Assembly (NCBI RefSeq): GCF_002994745.2
Contig: NC_037089.1
Coordinates: 86,328,347 to 86,392,346 of the forward strand
Reading direction: 5' to 3'
Length of the DNA: 64,000 bases
Source: Rosa chinensis
Lineage: Eukaryota > Streptophyta > Magnoliopsida > Rosales > Rosaceae
This document shows positions 9,390 to 21,526 of this stretch, in pieces (positions within the stretch are counted from its first letter, which is position 1; each line of letters opens with the position of its first letter). The notes below the pieces were generated by a model. That model searched no databases, had not been told where the DNA came from, and was given only the letters and a program-made list of their open reading frames with translations. The position numbers and the translations under genes were made by a program.

Positions 9390-12300
9390 AAATGCAGTCT
9401 TGAGTCTTCACATCCATCTGATGTAGTTCCAGATCATAATGTGCTACAAGAGCCATGATGACTCTAAATGCATCTTTTGTTGAGACCGGAGAGAAAGTCT
9501 CATTGTAGTCTATGCCTTCCTTTTGATTATACCCTTTTGCAACTAGTCTGGCCTTATACCTTTCAATATTCCCATCTGCATTTCTTTTAGTTTTAAAAAC
9601 CCACTTACAACCAATGGGCTTAAAATCATGAGGCTTGTCCACTAAGATCCACACTCCATTCTGTGACATGCTTTGCAACTCATCTTTCATTGCTGATTTC
9701 CACTTCTCACTATTTGAGGATTGCATGGCTTCCTTAACTGAAATTGGATCACCTTCATCTCCCAAATCAGTTTCCTCAATAGTCAAATATAATTTGTATA
9801 TATCTGGTATGGCTGATTTCTTTTCTCTTGCAGATCTTCTCAAGGTTACAGGCTGTGATGCTTCTGCAATTTCTGTGGTCTGCATTGCAACTCTACATTC
9901 AGCTTGCTCATTATGTTGTGTTGGCATTGTATCATATGCAATTGGCTCACTTTGTTCACCTGTGATAGTGTTGACATGATCCACAACATCTGCACTTGCT
10001 TGTTGTGTTACATTTTCACCCTCTGCACTTGCTGGAACAAGATTCAACGACACTGAATTGTCTAGGACTGCAGTATTACTACAGTCCTGATCTAAGACTG
10101 TTGTATTGCTGTGATCCTGATCTAGGATTGATGTATTGCTGCAGTCCTGATCTAGGATGCGAATGTTACTGCAATCCTGATAGACAAACCATTTCTCCAT
10201 GTCGTCTTCTGCCTTTGATGAACTTTTATCCATTTCTAAATCATTCCTTGCACTGTTATCAAACACCTCATCATAAAATGCAGCTCTGTGAGATTCCATT
10301 ATTCTTGTTCCCTTTCCAGGACAATAGAACTTGTATCCTTTAGACTTCTCAGAATAGCCAATGAAAAATGCACTGACTGATTGAGAATCCAACTTTCCAT
10401 CTGCATTGCTGTGAATTCTAGCCTCTGCTTTACATCCCCACACATGAAAATGATTCAGACTGGGTTTATATCCACACCACAACTCAAATGGAATTTGGTG
10501 AACTGCTTTGGTTGGAACTCTGTTACAAATATAATTTGCAGTCTTTAAGGCTTCTCCCCACAGAAATTTTGGAAGTCCAGACCTGAGTATCATGCATCTA
10601 ACCATGCTCATGAGAGTTCTATTTCTTCTTTCTGAAACTCCATTTTGTTGAGGATTGTATGGAGTTGTATACTGAGCAACTATCCCACATTCTTGCAAAA
10701 ATAGAGCAAACGGGCCTTTATGTTTCCCTTGTTCTGTATACCTTCCAAAATACTCACCACCTCTGTCAGACCTGACAACTTTGATAACCCTGCCTGTTTG
10801 TTTCTTAACCTCAGTTTTATAAATCTTGAAGGTTTCCAAAGCTTGTGATTTTTCAGAAATAAGGTAAACATAACAAAACCTAGAAAAATCATCTATGAAA
10901 GTTATAAAATAACAATTTCCACAGATTGTGTTAACAGGAAAAGGACCACAGACATCAGTATGGACTAAATCAAGCAAATTTTCACTCCTTTTTGAACCAA
11001 AACTCCTAGAGTTAGTCAATTTACACTTTAGACAATCCACACAGGTTCCAAAATCTTCAAAACTCAAGGCTGGTAAGATCCCTTGTTTAACAAGTTCTCT
11101 TAACCTTTCTTTAGAAATGTGGCCAAGTCTTTTATGCCACAAAAAGGATGAAGAATCACTGAATTTTCTTTTGGAACCAGACGCTTTATCTAAGAAGAAA
11201 ATATTCTTGCTGTCATTTTTACCAAAAAACACAGTTTCACAATTGACAAGCCAATACCCATTTAAAATATTTGCTTCACCAAAACACACAGAGTCATAAT
11301 AAAGCAACATTAATTTATTATCACTAGAGAAACTATAACCATTGTTAGCAACAAATTGAGAACCTGATATGAGGTTTCTCTTTATACTAGGAATACAATA
11401 CACATTATTTAGTTCTAATACATAATTATTCCTAAACAACAACTTGACAACTCCTATAGCCTTCACAGCTACTCTTTGACCATTTCCAGAACACACCCTT
11501 GTTTCATTCTTATTTGGGATTGTTATCCTTGATAATCCCTGTAAAGAATTCACAACATGAATGGGTGAGCCAGTGTCAAACCACCAAGAGTTATCATGAA
11601 CAAAATCATTTGACTCAACACTAAAAACAGGTTTTGAAAGAAAAGCACCTCTTTTAGTTAGCCAAACTTTGAAACCCTCACAATCTTTCTTAAAGTGGCC
11701 AGGTTTCTTGCAGAAGAAACACTTCAGGCCACCTGCAGGTTTATTTTTAAACTTAATGTTGTCAGACCTCACAACAGATGTTGAAGTACCAGTTGAAGTG
11801 CTTCCTTTGTAGTTGTTGTTGCCAAACCTCTTCTTCTTGAACTTTGAGTGGGACATGAGATTCACTGACACTTCTTTTCCCTTCTTTTTAATTTCATCCT
11901 CAACTTCCACACAAAGGGAAATCAGTTCATTCACACTCCACATTTCCTTTTGAGTTTTGTAAAGTGTTTTCAGTTGATCATACTCATCTGGTAGTGATTC
12001 CAGCAACAAATAAACAAGGAATGGATCTTCAACAGCCATGTTTAGTCCTCTGAGTTTCCCAGCAATGTCAGAACCCTTCAATATATATTCTCTAACACTC
12101 CCTTTTCCATTGAACTGCAACCTCATGAGAGATTTCATAAGCTTTCCAGTTTCTGCTTTGTTGGAAACCTTGTATTTTTCTGCAATGGAATTGAAGAACA
12201 CTTTTGCAAACTCTGAGTCTGGAATACCTCCTATCACATTCTCAGTTATGCTCTTCTTGATCATGATCAATGCCATCTTATTGTGCTTGTACCACTTCTC

Positions 12301-12474
12301 ATATTTTTCTTTGCTTTCCTTGCTTGCAGTTGCGGGCAATGCTTCTGGTGGATCTTCTTTCAAAACATGATCATAGTCTAGAACTCCCAGATTCAATTCA
12401 ATGTCACTTTTCCACTTCTTGAAATTTGAGCCATTCAGCAACTCAATCTGACTTATGCTCATTGGAAAGTGCAT
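9379..12474 (-). pseudogene. Copia gag-protease-integrase-RT polyprotein, frameshifted
   Basis: An open frame of 1,031 codons. Order: gag (from MSISQIELLNGSNFKKWK), CCHC zinc knuckle (CFFCKKPGHFKKDC, about residue 255), aspartic protease (WWFDTGSPIHVV, about 297), GAG-pre-integrase (HKRLGHISKERLREL, about 450), integrase core (TDVCGPFPV, DDFSRFCYVYL, DRGGEYFGR), and the RT start (KWVFKTKRNADGNIERYKAR). Integrase before RT defines copia. The frame ends early at about 9400 because AGTCTTG is tandemly duplicated within the DVKTAFLNG-type motif, a 7-base addition. Up to that point it has no stop codons, consistent with a young insertion. Confidence 0.93.
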
Positions 12475-13111
12475 TGCTGTATATGAAATTGATCAGTCAA
12501 AATCTTCTAGTGTATCATGATACTAGAATAATCTGAATGTCCCAAAACAAATGAAATTCATATATGAATGTCATTTAACTGAAACTCGATCTATGTATAT
12601 GCAGACAAATGAAACTTTTCTATTTTCAAGACCTGACATCCTTTGTGGAGTACTCATCTCTAATAGTTTCTGAATGTTCATCTATCTAAAATATACAAGA
12701 CTATGAAACCAAATGTTTGATGTAGATCTCTTTGGAAATCATACTCAAATTTAATTTTAAGTCTCATAATCTCATTCTGATGAAACTGAATACAATGTAA
12801 TTGCTATATATTAGCCACTTTGACAGCACTTTATTATGCAACATATAATTGAATTCATACTAAATATTTCATCAGCATATTAGATCCTTTGGAATGTTCA
12901 TTCATGGGACCACTTTGGCAGCACACAACATGATGAATTTCTCAATGAATCAAATATCATAACTTGAAACAAGCATATACATCAATCACTATTTATCAGA
13001 CATGAATTATATATGTAGATAACTGTATGCGGATTACAACAAAATTCCCAGAAATCGTTTCAAAATAAATTTGTTGAAGTAGCAATAACATGTAACTTAT
13101 CTAAGCATAGA
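12475..13111 (-). other. Copia 5' leader between primer site and gag
   Basis: About 640 bp of AT-rich, non-coding sequence on the minus strand lies between the primer-binding site and the gag start. No other feature was seen. Confidence 0.7.
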
Positions 13112-13125
13112 TGGCTCTGATACCA
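13112..13125 (-). other. Primer-binding site for initiator Met tRNA
   Basis: Minus-strand TGGTATCAGAGCCA lies two bases (AT) inside the 5' LTR. It matches the usual plant copia primer site, complementary to the 3' end of initiator tRNA-Met. This fixes 13128-13742 as the 5' LTR. Confidence 0.9.
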
Positions 13126-13127
13126 AT

Positions 13128-13742
13128 TGTTAGAACTACACTAGTCTAATGCTGTAAATCTATCTCAGTAAGAGCACATGTAAACAATGTTATATACGTA
13201 AACTTTATTTAGGATTGCAATAGTAAACGCATAGTATATTAGGATTGCAGAAACATATCTATCCTAATATATAGATGAACTATTTAGGAGTGGCATACTA
13301 GTCGCATCCTAATATAGGACTGAAACTTCATATCTCTCCTGATATCTGCAATGTATATAAACTGTACAGTATGTAAAGGAGTCTTACACGATGCACTTGA
13401 ACCATTCATCTTAGTATTCTCCTGATTCCACCTCCAGTATTCTCTTAGTATGATGGGACTAATTTATGAGAACAGATTGTGTATCAGAAGGGACCAAAAC
13501 GTTATATATAGCAATGTAATAACAGTTTCTTCCATCAAGAAACTGCCATCACCCTTTAACTGCTATTTCAAATATATAACTTCTTGCAACTGTCCTAATT
13601 TGATTTCAAATCAATCCAAACAGATTAGGATAAGTACTTAAACTTATTTTAAATACAAACTCTAACAAATACGTTTACTTAAGTGTATATGCAGTACATA
13701 CAAGGTTTCTATGTAATGTCTTGTTCATCAGGTTTTCTAACA
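13128..13742 (-). repeat. Copia LTR, right copy (5' LTR of the coding unit)
   Basis: 615 bp with three private differences from the middle LTR: GTGGCATACT, TTAGTATTCTCC and ATGCAGTACA. Its outer end CTAACA abuts the second copy of the TCGGA target duplication. Confidence 0.93.
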
Positions 13743-14048
13743 TCGGATGCTTACAACAGTCTTGAGCAGGCCAATTTCCAACTAGAAAAGGAGGTAAGAG
13801 GTCAAAAGAGTGTGGGGTCTTCGGCCTCTCCAGATGTGGATGCAATTAGAGCTCAGGCAAGGGAAGAAGCTCAGAAGGAGAGCGAGGCAGAACTGTATGA
13901 TCTTCTCATGTGCCTTGGACAAGAACAGAGCAAGGTCGAAAAGCTTAGAGCCAGGTTGTTGGAGTTGGGGGAGGACGTGGACAAGCTGCTCGGAGATATC
14001 GGAGATGATATGGGATTGCCTGGAGATGGTGAAGAGGAGGAAGACTGA
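13743..14048 (+). pseudogene. Golgin candidate 6/p115-like pseudogene, 3' end
   Basis: This is the continuation of the golgin exon interrupted at 4931. After the TCGGA duplication the frame reads DAYNSLEQANFQLEKEV, then a coiled-coil segment (AREEAQKESEAELYDLLMCL) and the family's acidic tail ending GDGEEEED with a stop at 14046-14048. This terminal piece is intact; the gene is dead because of the upstream truncation, frameshifts and insertion. A 3' UTR probably follows to about 14220. Confidence 0.9.
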
Positions 14049-14938
14049 CGATCAGTGTTAAACTGATGTTTTATGTCATCTCACCAAGCATCAATTCCAG
14101 CATCTTGGTTTGGACTCTCACTTGTATATTTCTTGTTGAATGAATTGTACAGTTTTATATTTGTTCTCAATGATACTCCCTAAGTCTGGATAAAACTGCT
14201 GTATTAGTTGAACTTGAAATTGACATTGTGGGTTTTTTTGGAACCTCTTTTCATCAGATTTACACTCGTTTGATCAATAATTGTTGTAATTTCATCCTAC
14301 TCCCGCGAAGTGAACAAAATTCAGGGAAAGAAAACAAAGTGTACATCAGTCCACTTGTTCGTCAGCAATTAAAAACACCAAGAGGGGTGTGTTTCGTAAG
14401 AAAGATTGCAAGTGTGAGCAGTTGCATCACCTTTATAGGTCTTATTTATCGAGTATAACCATCCACATTCAAATTTAACATTCATAATATTTACTTTGCC
14501 AGTGATCAAAATACCTCGAGTTACATCCCCAAACATCATGTAATTGATCGATTGGTTATCTCATGTGACACATTCGTCTTACCGAATACGTTCTACACAT
14601 TAATGAATAGCATCTAAGAGCAATTGGAAACAACAACTTGAGATAACATGCTGCGGCTTGGTGGATGCGTTCGTGTTTATTGTTTCACAAATGCTATTCA
14701 GGTTACTGAACATTATGTTGCGGTTTGGGGCTGCAATTGTTTTACTATGATGATTTTCACTCTTCAATTGTTAAAAGAAGTGCAATATTTTTCCGTTTTT
14801 TTCTTTTTTTTTTGAAAATGGATTTTTGGAATCTAGTAAAGCTGGGAGACTCATCCCCACGCCCATATTATTATTTATTTCATTACGTCACATAGGGGGG
14901 ACGTTACGTCACATAGGGCGGATGTAATACCTGAATCC
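14049..14938. other. Intergenic; short direct repeat
   Basis: No gene recognised. A 17-bp direct repeat, TTACGTCACATAGGG plus G-rich bases, occurs twice in tandem at about 14883-14922. Poly-T and poly-A runs lie at 14795-14815. Confidence 0.6.
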
Positions 14939-15710
14939 CTAGCGCTCATATTCAATAGACAAAAATCTTGATAGAGAACATGCATCTTGTAAGAAAACAG
15001 GCGCCTCCTCTAAAGATAGATCAATAATATGACCTAGACTAGCAAAGTGGGTCAATCTATCCGCCATACTATTTGCTTTTCTATAGATATGCAAAATTAC
15101 AGAAAAATCAAATTCACGTAAATAATCATTGCAATCGTGTGTAATACGACTTACCTCAGAAAAATCCACCGCTTGACGGTTTAAAACAGCAACCAAGACG
15201 GAGGAATCAGTCTCTAATATATTCTATCTCCTTCCACCCTTGATGAATAGCCAGCAATAAACCTGCCCTACATGCCCCTGCCTCACAGTGAAGAATGGAG
15301 TTAACATGGGGCAGAAAGCTGGACCATTCTCCTCTGAAAGCTCCAAACTCTGAGACTCACACCTGAAGGCTAGGCCCCATCGACATTTATTTTTAAGCCT
15401 TCCCCGTGGTGGGGACACCCACTTAATTGCCCCTCTCCTCCTGAGTCCTGCCCCTTGTAAAGGATTTGAGTCTTTGATATTCATGCAATAAGTTTGCTGA
15501 CCACGTAGCTGCATGCATTGGAATAAAAGTACCACCATTCCAAACTCTATATTGTTTCTTTCTTTCCACGTACCCATAGGGTCCACAAGGCATAAAATTG
15601 AGAGGCAGTAAGCAAATCAAACATGTCAATTCACAACCAACCTGAAAGATAATGGGTCTGATGGTTTCTAGCTCGCAGCCCCAATGTTGCGTGAAGCCAA
15701 AAACAAGCAA
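14939..15710 (-). pseudogene. RNase H-type (RVT_3) retroelement relic
   Basis: Two overlapping frames hold pieces of the RNase H-like domain common at the 3' end of plant LINE-derived genes. The upstream frame has the WKERNNIEF-type linker and RGRLKNKCRWG. The downstream ORF 14939-15196 has RITHDCNDYLREFDFSVILH and HIYRKANSMADRLTHFAS, which match the family's C-terminal helix. The frame changes between the pieces and no reverse transcriptase is present. It is a decayed fragment; no target duplication was found. Confidence 0.7.
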
Positions 15711-16121
15711 TGACGTTGCAGTTTCCCTTTTAAAAATGTGAAGCTCAGTTTCAACGTCACCCGGATAACTGTCTCTCTTCGTACTCAGAGCTGCCCTTGT
15801 GGGTACTATACCCCTGACTAGTCTCCATACAAAAGAGCGGATGTTGTCGTTGCTAGCGCGCAGAAGAAGTGTAATTATGCAGCTGTATTAGCTAGAAACG
15901 TGATTTTGTTTCTTGCATTCAAGATTGAATGGTGGAATATTCAATTCTTTTTTTTCTTTTTCTTTTTTGGAAAAGGAAAAAGAGATAATAATAAGCCGGA
16001 TGATGATACTGCCAGATAATAATCTGCTTGCTCTGACGTGGCAACCACGGGCTAATATGGTTATAACAGTCAACGTGGAGTATTGCCGAGATCAGAATTG
16101 ACAAACTCAGTCGAGTTCTGA
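15711..16121. other. Upstream region of the glucuronokinase gene
   Basis: Non-coding, with a poly-T stretch at about 15947-15967. It probably holds the promoter and 5' UTR of the gene at 16122; no clear TATA box close to the start was identified. Confidence 0.5.
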
Positions 16122-18426
16122 ATGGATCATCATCGTGATCAGAATAGCGAAACGGCGTCGTCGGAGCCGGCGGCCATAGAGCACAGGGCCTACGCCAGGG
16201 TGGGTCTGCTCGGCAACCCCAGCGATGTCTACTATGGCTGTACGATCTCTTTCAGCCTCGGCAACTTCTGGGCCTCCGTCCGATTACACCCCTCCGATGA
16301 CCTCGTCATCCAGCCCCACCCCACCCACGACCTCGTCGTCTTCAGATCTCTCCCCCACCTGGTATTCATTCTCTCTCTCTCTCTCTCTCTGTCTCGACCC
16401 TTCAATTTGATCAATATGCAGAGTTGGACTAAAATTTTAGACAACGATGATTTTCGATAATGATTGAGCTGATTTGTGTGGTGCTGCATTGTTATAATGA
16501 ATTGCGAATTCAATTTGATCGATGCATCCGCAGAGTTTGAATTACAAAATTTTCGATAAGGATGAGCTGCTTTGATTGTATTGTTATAATGAATTGAGTT
16601 TGAATTAAAGTTTTAGATAACGATGAGCTGATTTGATTGTGTGGCTGCATTGTTATAATGAATTGAGTTGAATTAGAATTTTAGATAACGATGAATTTAG
16701 ATAAAGGTGAGCTGATTTTTGTGGTGCTGCATTGTTATGATGAATTGCAAACAGGTGAATCGGCTAGACAATGAGGGTTATTATGGCGGTGTTCGATTAC
16801 TGATGGCAATTTGCAAAGTGTTTTTTGATTATTGCAAGGAAAAAGAGATCCATCTGGACTCGAGAAACTTCACTCTTTCATATGATACTAATATCCCTCG
16901 CCAGGTAATTTTGATAGTATTGATTCGAGTTAGGGATTGGAGATTAGGGAAATTTGAGTTGTGTGTAAGTAATGGTTTTGGGATTTTTGTTTTCTTTTTC
17001 AGATGGGACTATCGGGGTCTAGTGCTATTGTGTGTGCAGCCCTTAGCTGCCTTCTTGACTTCTACAAGGTTAGGCATTTGATCAAAGTGGAGGTCAGGCC
17101 TGGCATTGTCCTCGGCGCGGAGAAACAGCTCGGCATTGTTGCTGGTCTTCAAGATCGGGTTGCACAGGTTTATGGAGGCCTTGTTTACATGGTAGTCTCT
17201 CAACCGTTGCTATTCTTTAACTGATAGTTCATATTGTATGTATTCTGCATGTATTGACTTTTGGCTTCCTAGGAATTTGATAAGGAACACATGGATACTT
17301 TGGGGCATGGCATTTACACACCCATGGATGTTTGTCTTCTGCCGCCTCTATATCTCATATATGCCGAGAATCCAAGCGATTCTGGGAAGGTTAGCGTTAC
17401 TTATTGTTAGACTCCCTCTTTTTTTTTTTTTTTTCTTTTTTCACTTGTTGGTAATTTGTCCATGATTTGACATAATGACTTGTAATGGCAGGTACACAGT
17501 ACAGTTCGCCAAAGGTGGCTCAATGGCGATGAGTTTATAATATCATCAATGAAAGAGGTAGCAGATATTGCACAAGAAGGAAGGAAAGCCTTACTCGAAA
17601 AGGACTACACTAAACTAGCAGCTCTCATGAACTCTAATTTTGATCTTAGAAGGTTTGTGATCTCTGCATCTTTGCATCTGACTAATGCTATATGAATAAC
17701 TACTCATCATTTTATTATGAGATTTCCCAGCTCTGATTCTTGAAGCTCTTATATTTATGCAATGTAATTTCAAAGCAAAAGGCAATATCAAAAGGAAGAT
17801 GATATTTACATGAGCATGTTTGCATGTCGTACATGGTGGGATAGGATACAGAAGCTGCTCAGAGTTTTTATACTGTTGTCACTCAAGGCTGATTGCTCCA
17901 AACTTCAAACTGTATACGCTGTTTGTTGTTAAACCTTGAAAGCATGATTTCACTTTAATCCCCTCAACAGACGAGAAATTTTTATGTGTCATAGAGTTGT
18001 CGTGTTGCCTTTTTAATTTTAACATGAAGAAAGAACAAAGCAACGACGTATTATCTGGTGTCTGCTTGAATGATTGATGGCATTGAGCAAGATAGTGTTA
18101 CAGCTTACATTTTGTAACATCACAATATGAGCTTTCTGTGCATTTTATTGCTGCTGACTTTTGCAATTTGGATGTTGTGCAGACGCATGTTTGGAGATGA
18201 CGCTCTTGGTGCTTTAAACATAGAAATGGTAGAGGTCGCCCGAAGGGTGGGTGCAGCCTCGAAATTCACAGGTAGTGGAGGAGCTGTGGTTGTATTTTGC
18301 CCTGATGGTTCTTCACAAGTGAAGCTATTAGAGGATGCATGTCTAAGTGCTGGTTTTAAATTAGAACCAATTAAAGTTATTCCCTCCCTTCTAAATGAGG
18401 TTGATCTTCAAACCCTGTCAAAATAA
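16122..18426 (+). CDS. GLCAK1: Glucuronokinase (GHMP kinase family)
   Basis: It phosphorylates D-glucuronate to glucuronate-1-phosphate, the step in the myo-inositol oxygenation route to UDP-glucuronate for cell-wall polysaccharides; the enzyme is cytosolic in plants. Six exons: 16122-16361, 16755-16904, 17003-17191, 17273-17389, 17492-17652 and 18183-18426, with consistent GT/AG borders, give 366 codons, near the roughly 360 aa of the Arabidopsis enzyme. Visible landmarks are HRAYARVGLLGNPSDVYYG at the N-terminus, the GHMP ATP-binding loop GLSGSSAIVCAALS (about residues 132-145), the AEKQLGIVAGLQDRVAQVYGG segment region, and the C-terminal glycine motif KFTGSGGAVVVFCPDG. The start is the first ATG before the conserved N-terminus. 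A (TC)n tract lies just inside intron 1. All exons are intact. The symbol follows the Arabidopsis orthologue. Confidence 0.95.
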
Positions 18427-19631
18427 GTATTTGCGGTCTTCCCCCATTGCTTGTATTGGTAAAGTAAAACGTTCAGTTTGTTGATTCATATTTATTAATA
18501 AAAGGAAGGATTTCAATTTGGTTTAGATGCTGTCAGCTTGAACACTCCACCTATACATTCAAGAAGTGAAAAGCCAGACGGTTTGCTGAGTGGAAAGTAC
18601 AATACTTAGTGAGATGGCGATATATTGAGGCCAGAATTAAATTTTCTGCTCCGTATTGCCTTTCAATTTTGCATGGTGATAAATAAACAGGGTGACTCAT
18701 GTTGAAAGTGTGACATGCTCATAATACAGTAAATTGTTTGTGTTATGGATTGAGCATGTTTCACTTTAACAAGGATGAACATTGATCCAACCAGTTTGTT
18801 TTAATGCCGAGATTGTTTTCATACTACTACCGTTGCACATGGCCTAAACCTGCCAAAGACTCAACCAGAACAGATACCTGTGTATTATATGGCCTACAGC
18901 TTTCAAACGCAGAACAAATGATGAGCCAAAGCCAAAAATCTCTTCCACGATGGGAACCATAAAATTATAAAGACCAGTGTCATATCCATGACGGCAATGA
19001 GAGTAAAAGTGACAGAAATCCTCTAGATTCAAAAAGTGACAGAAATCCTCCAGATTCAAAAAGTGACAGAACCTCTAGATTCAAAAAAGTAAGCTAATGA
19101 ATCTTCAGATAATCTCGAGTCAAGTTAGCTACCGTACTAAAATTTGGAGTGAACCACGCAATGCAGACTCCAAAGTTTTAGGTCGGGTCTTCGTGCTTTC
19201 ATGACTATGAATTAGGCTCTCCATAGCCCCTGTGGCTGAAAAGCTTTCACCAAACTAAGATGGAGAATACTATCCCTCTCTATCGCTATTAACGTTATGA
19301 TAGTAATCTTTAAAGATTAAATATGCATCAAGCTGAAGCTGAAAGTAATCATTACAAGAAAGAACAAATAGAAACTAAAAAATGGAGAACAGAACCTCAA
19401 TCTTACATATACAACACACCACCACTACTGCTAGAGAGCTCAAGACCTAATAAATACACACACCAATCAGCATAGTTCTAAGCTCAATCAAATAAAACAC
19501 ATTGCTCTGTGCTGACTTGAGAGGCTACTCTACTTTCTAAGCTTGATCATCTTGTGGTTAGTTACATAACTCCCTCATACTATATCACATCATAAGCAAA
19601 GAAAACTATTCTCATATTTCCCTACCTCTTG
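18427..19631. other. Intergenic between convergent genes; 26-bp tandem repeat
   Basis: 3' UTR of the glucuronokinase gene, then non-coding DNA. At about 19008-19085 a unit of about 26 bp (AGTGACAGAAATCCTCTAGA followed by TTCAAAA) is repeated three times with small changes. Nothing else recognised. Confidence 0.6.
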
Positions 19632-20492
19632 TCACCCATCACAAAGCGATCTCATGAGCTCGCGTGGTGAGCCCCAGATTGGAAGATCGATCAAAGACTG
19701 AGCTACATCTTCCTCTTCCGTACGACACATTGCTTCCACCGTGTCACACAAACTTGAAACATCAGCAATGATCGATTCCTGAGCTTCGGCCTGCACGAAA
19801 AAAAGAGGATTTCAATTCAATTTTGCTCACAAGTCTGTAACAAGCTTCTCGCTCTCTTCAGTTCAGTGTAAAAATTCGTATACACCAAGATACAAATCTT
19901 TTCTCTAGTTGCTAACTCAACTTTAAGGGCAGTTAGAGGCTAAAGTAAATCAGCGAAATGTGAAATGCAAGAGAACCCTAAGCCCCAAATGAGCATAAAT
20001 TTCTGAATTTTCAAAACCCTAATCCCCAAATTCTTTTCAATTTCTCAAATTATGCCACAATTGAAATTCGAAAACAAACAGAACCTCAATTACCTGCAAG
20101 AGCAGCTCGTCCAGCACCGACTCCAAGCACTGGTTCCTCTCCACGCCAGAACCATCAAACGACGCCGTTTGGTCTCGTTCTCGCTGCTCTAATCGCCGCC
20201 GCTGAATCTGACTCGTCTTCTCCTCCATTTCCTTCAGCCTGTTCGATAAAAGCTCCCAGTGCTCAATCTCGGCCGTGTACTGAGTCTTCAGCTTCAGCAG
20301 AGCCTTCTCCCTCCACTCTCTCCGGCGGGCCTCGGTGTCGTCCGGGAGATCTGCGGCGGAGGACGGAGGCGGTGGGGCGGGGTCGTCGTCGAGGCGGCGC
20401 CTCTTCTTGCGCTTGTAGACGAAGCCGTCGTCGTCGCGGCGGAGCTCCCATACGTCGTCGTTTTGCCAGGCCGCGGATGATGTTGACTCCAT
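19632..20492 (-). CDS. Conserved-looking small basic coiled-coil protein, 185 aa
   Basis: Two exons, 20492-20094 and 19790-19632, both with good splice borders (TTGCAG|GTAATT and TCGTGCAG|GCC), encode 185 aa. The N-terminus has VWELRRDDDGFVYKRKKRRR, with a likely nuclear localisation signal KRKKRRR, then a Pro/Ser/Asp-rich linker. A long charged helix follows (about residues 55-110, including KTQYTAEIEHWELLSNRLKE), likely coiled coil. The conserved-looking C-terminus, rich in Glu/Asp, ends PIWGSPRELMRSLCDG. I do not recognise the family. Intact splicing and composition argue that it is a real gene. A nuclear role is only inferred from the basic cluster. It converges on glucuronokinase and is divergent from the TruB gene. 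Confidence 0.8.
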
Positions 20493-21526
20493 TATTGCGC
20501 CGCGAGCGGGAAAACCTCAAAAATTTGAGAGCGAGGAAATGTTTTAAAGTGAGAGATGCCCCGAGTTGGTTTCAGGTGAAGACTACATGCCACTAGAAGT
20601 TTTAGACTCGCAATACGGTGTCGCTTAGTATTTTTAAAAGAGGATATTTTCATTCCATATTAATTGGCCATAGAACTCATTTATGGATAATACTTAGCTA
20701 ACTAGCTTGGATAATTCCACGACCAATAACAACAGAACACGTGTCTAATAACCACTAAAAAGTGTTTGAAAAGAATGTGAAAAAGATTTTCTCACAATAA
20801 ACTATTAGTATTATTCTTGTTAAACAGACACGTGTCCTATTGTTATTGGCTATGGTTAGCCTAAATATTATCCATCTTTTATCGGAATTGTTTAATATAT
20901 GTTTAAGTTTCGCTTAAAGAATTATTCTTACAAAAGCTTAGCCTGCTTGTTTGTTGTTTAATTTATATACAAATATAATTCTTCAATAACGATATAATGG
21001 AAAAGAAATGACTAAATTCTTTATAATTTGGATAATTTTTGTCAAATGATGTTTGCATGAGGACTTAAAATATACTGTGTTGATCATTAGTTTACATGTA
21101 GGAATGAGGAAGTTTAATACAAAAAGAACATCATTTTCTTCAACTTATATAAAGATACGAAGCTTAAAACTAACATTAAATTATGTCAAGTATGCTATAA
21201 TAAATATCACAAAACACTAGGATTATACTCGAATAGTTATCGAATGGTAGTTGAAGGTCATCGAGCATTTATCTAAGATTTGTACCGTGCCCCAAATTTC
21301 AATAATTGTTGCTGATCCTGATATAATAGTGGAATTGTCCCAAGTTTGTTATCAGTGGATTTAATAAATCGCACTCTATTTTTTCATCTTTGCCGATTTA
21401 TTCATTTAGTAAATCATTTTAATTATTACATCATAATTTTTTCGGCATAAACTGAAAAAAAAAAATCACAGTGCAACATTTCGAAATTGAAATAGAAGAA
21501 ACGACCCGTCCGCCGAGTCCTCAGCA
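20493..21526. other. Intergenic between divergent genes
   Basis: AT-rich region between the divergent small coiled-coil gene and the TruB gene. It must contain both promoters. Apart from the MITE at 20685-20873 nothing distinct was seen. Confidence 0.6.
20685..20873. mobile_element. MITE with roughly 60-bp terminal inverted repeats
   Basis: A 189-bp element. The left arm starts GGATAATACTTAGCTAAC and the right arm ends TTAGCCTAAATATTATCC. The arms pair over about 60 bp, including ACACGTGTC and CCAATAACAA. The flanks CTCATTTAT and ATCTTTTAT match 7 of 9, suggesting a 9-bp target duplication of MULE type. It lies in the shared promoter region of two divergent genes. Confidence 0.75.

Larger units (their letters stand above)
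4932..13742 (-). mobile_element. Copia composite: LTR, foreign solo LTR, LTR, internal region, LTR
   Basis: An insertion of 8,811 bp lies in a golgin exon. It is bounded by TG...CA ends and by the 5-bp target duplication TCGGA (4927-4931 and 13743-13747). Removing one TCGGA restores the exon reading SLSDAYNSLEQANF across the junction. The coding strand is minus. The order on the plus strand is LTR 4932-5546, non-copia spacer 5547-7382, LTR 7383-7997, internal region with gag-pol 7998-13127, LTR 13128-13742. All three LTRs are 615 bp and differ at only a few positions, so insertion was recent. The single target duplication around all three LTRs suggests that the whole array entered or arose as one unit. 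Confidence 0.93.

Noticed and set aside
13450..13641. 63-codon ORF MMGLIYENRLCIRR
   Set aside because: Occurs identically in two of the LTRs; it is LTR sequence and not a gene.
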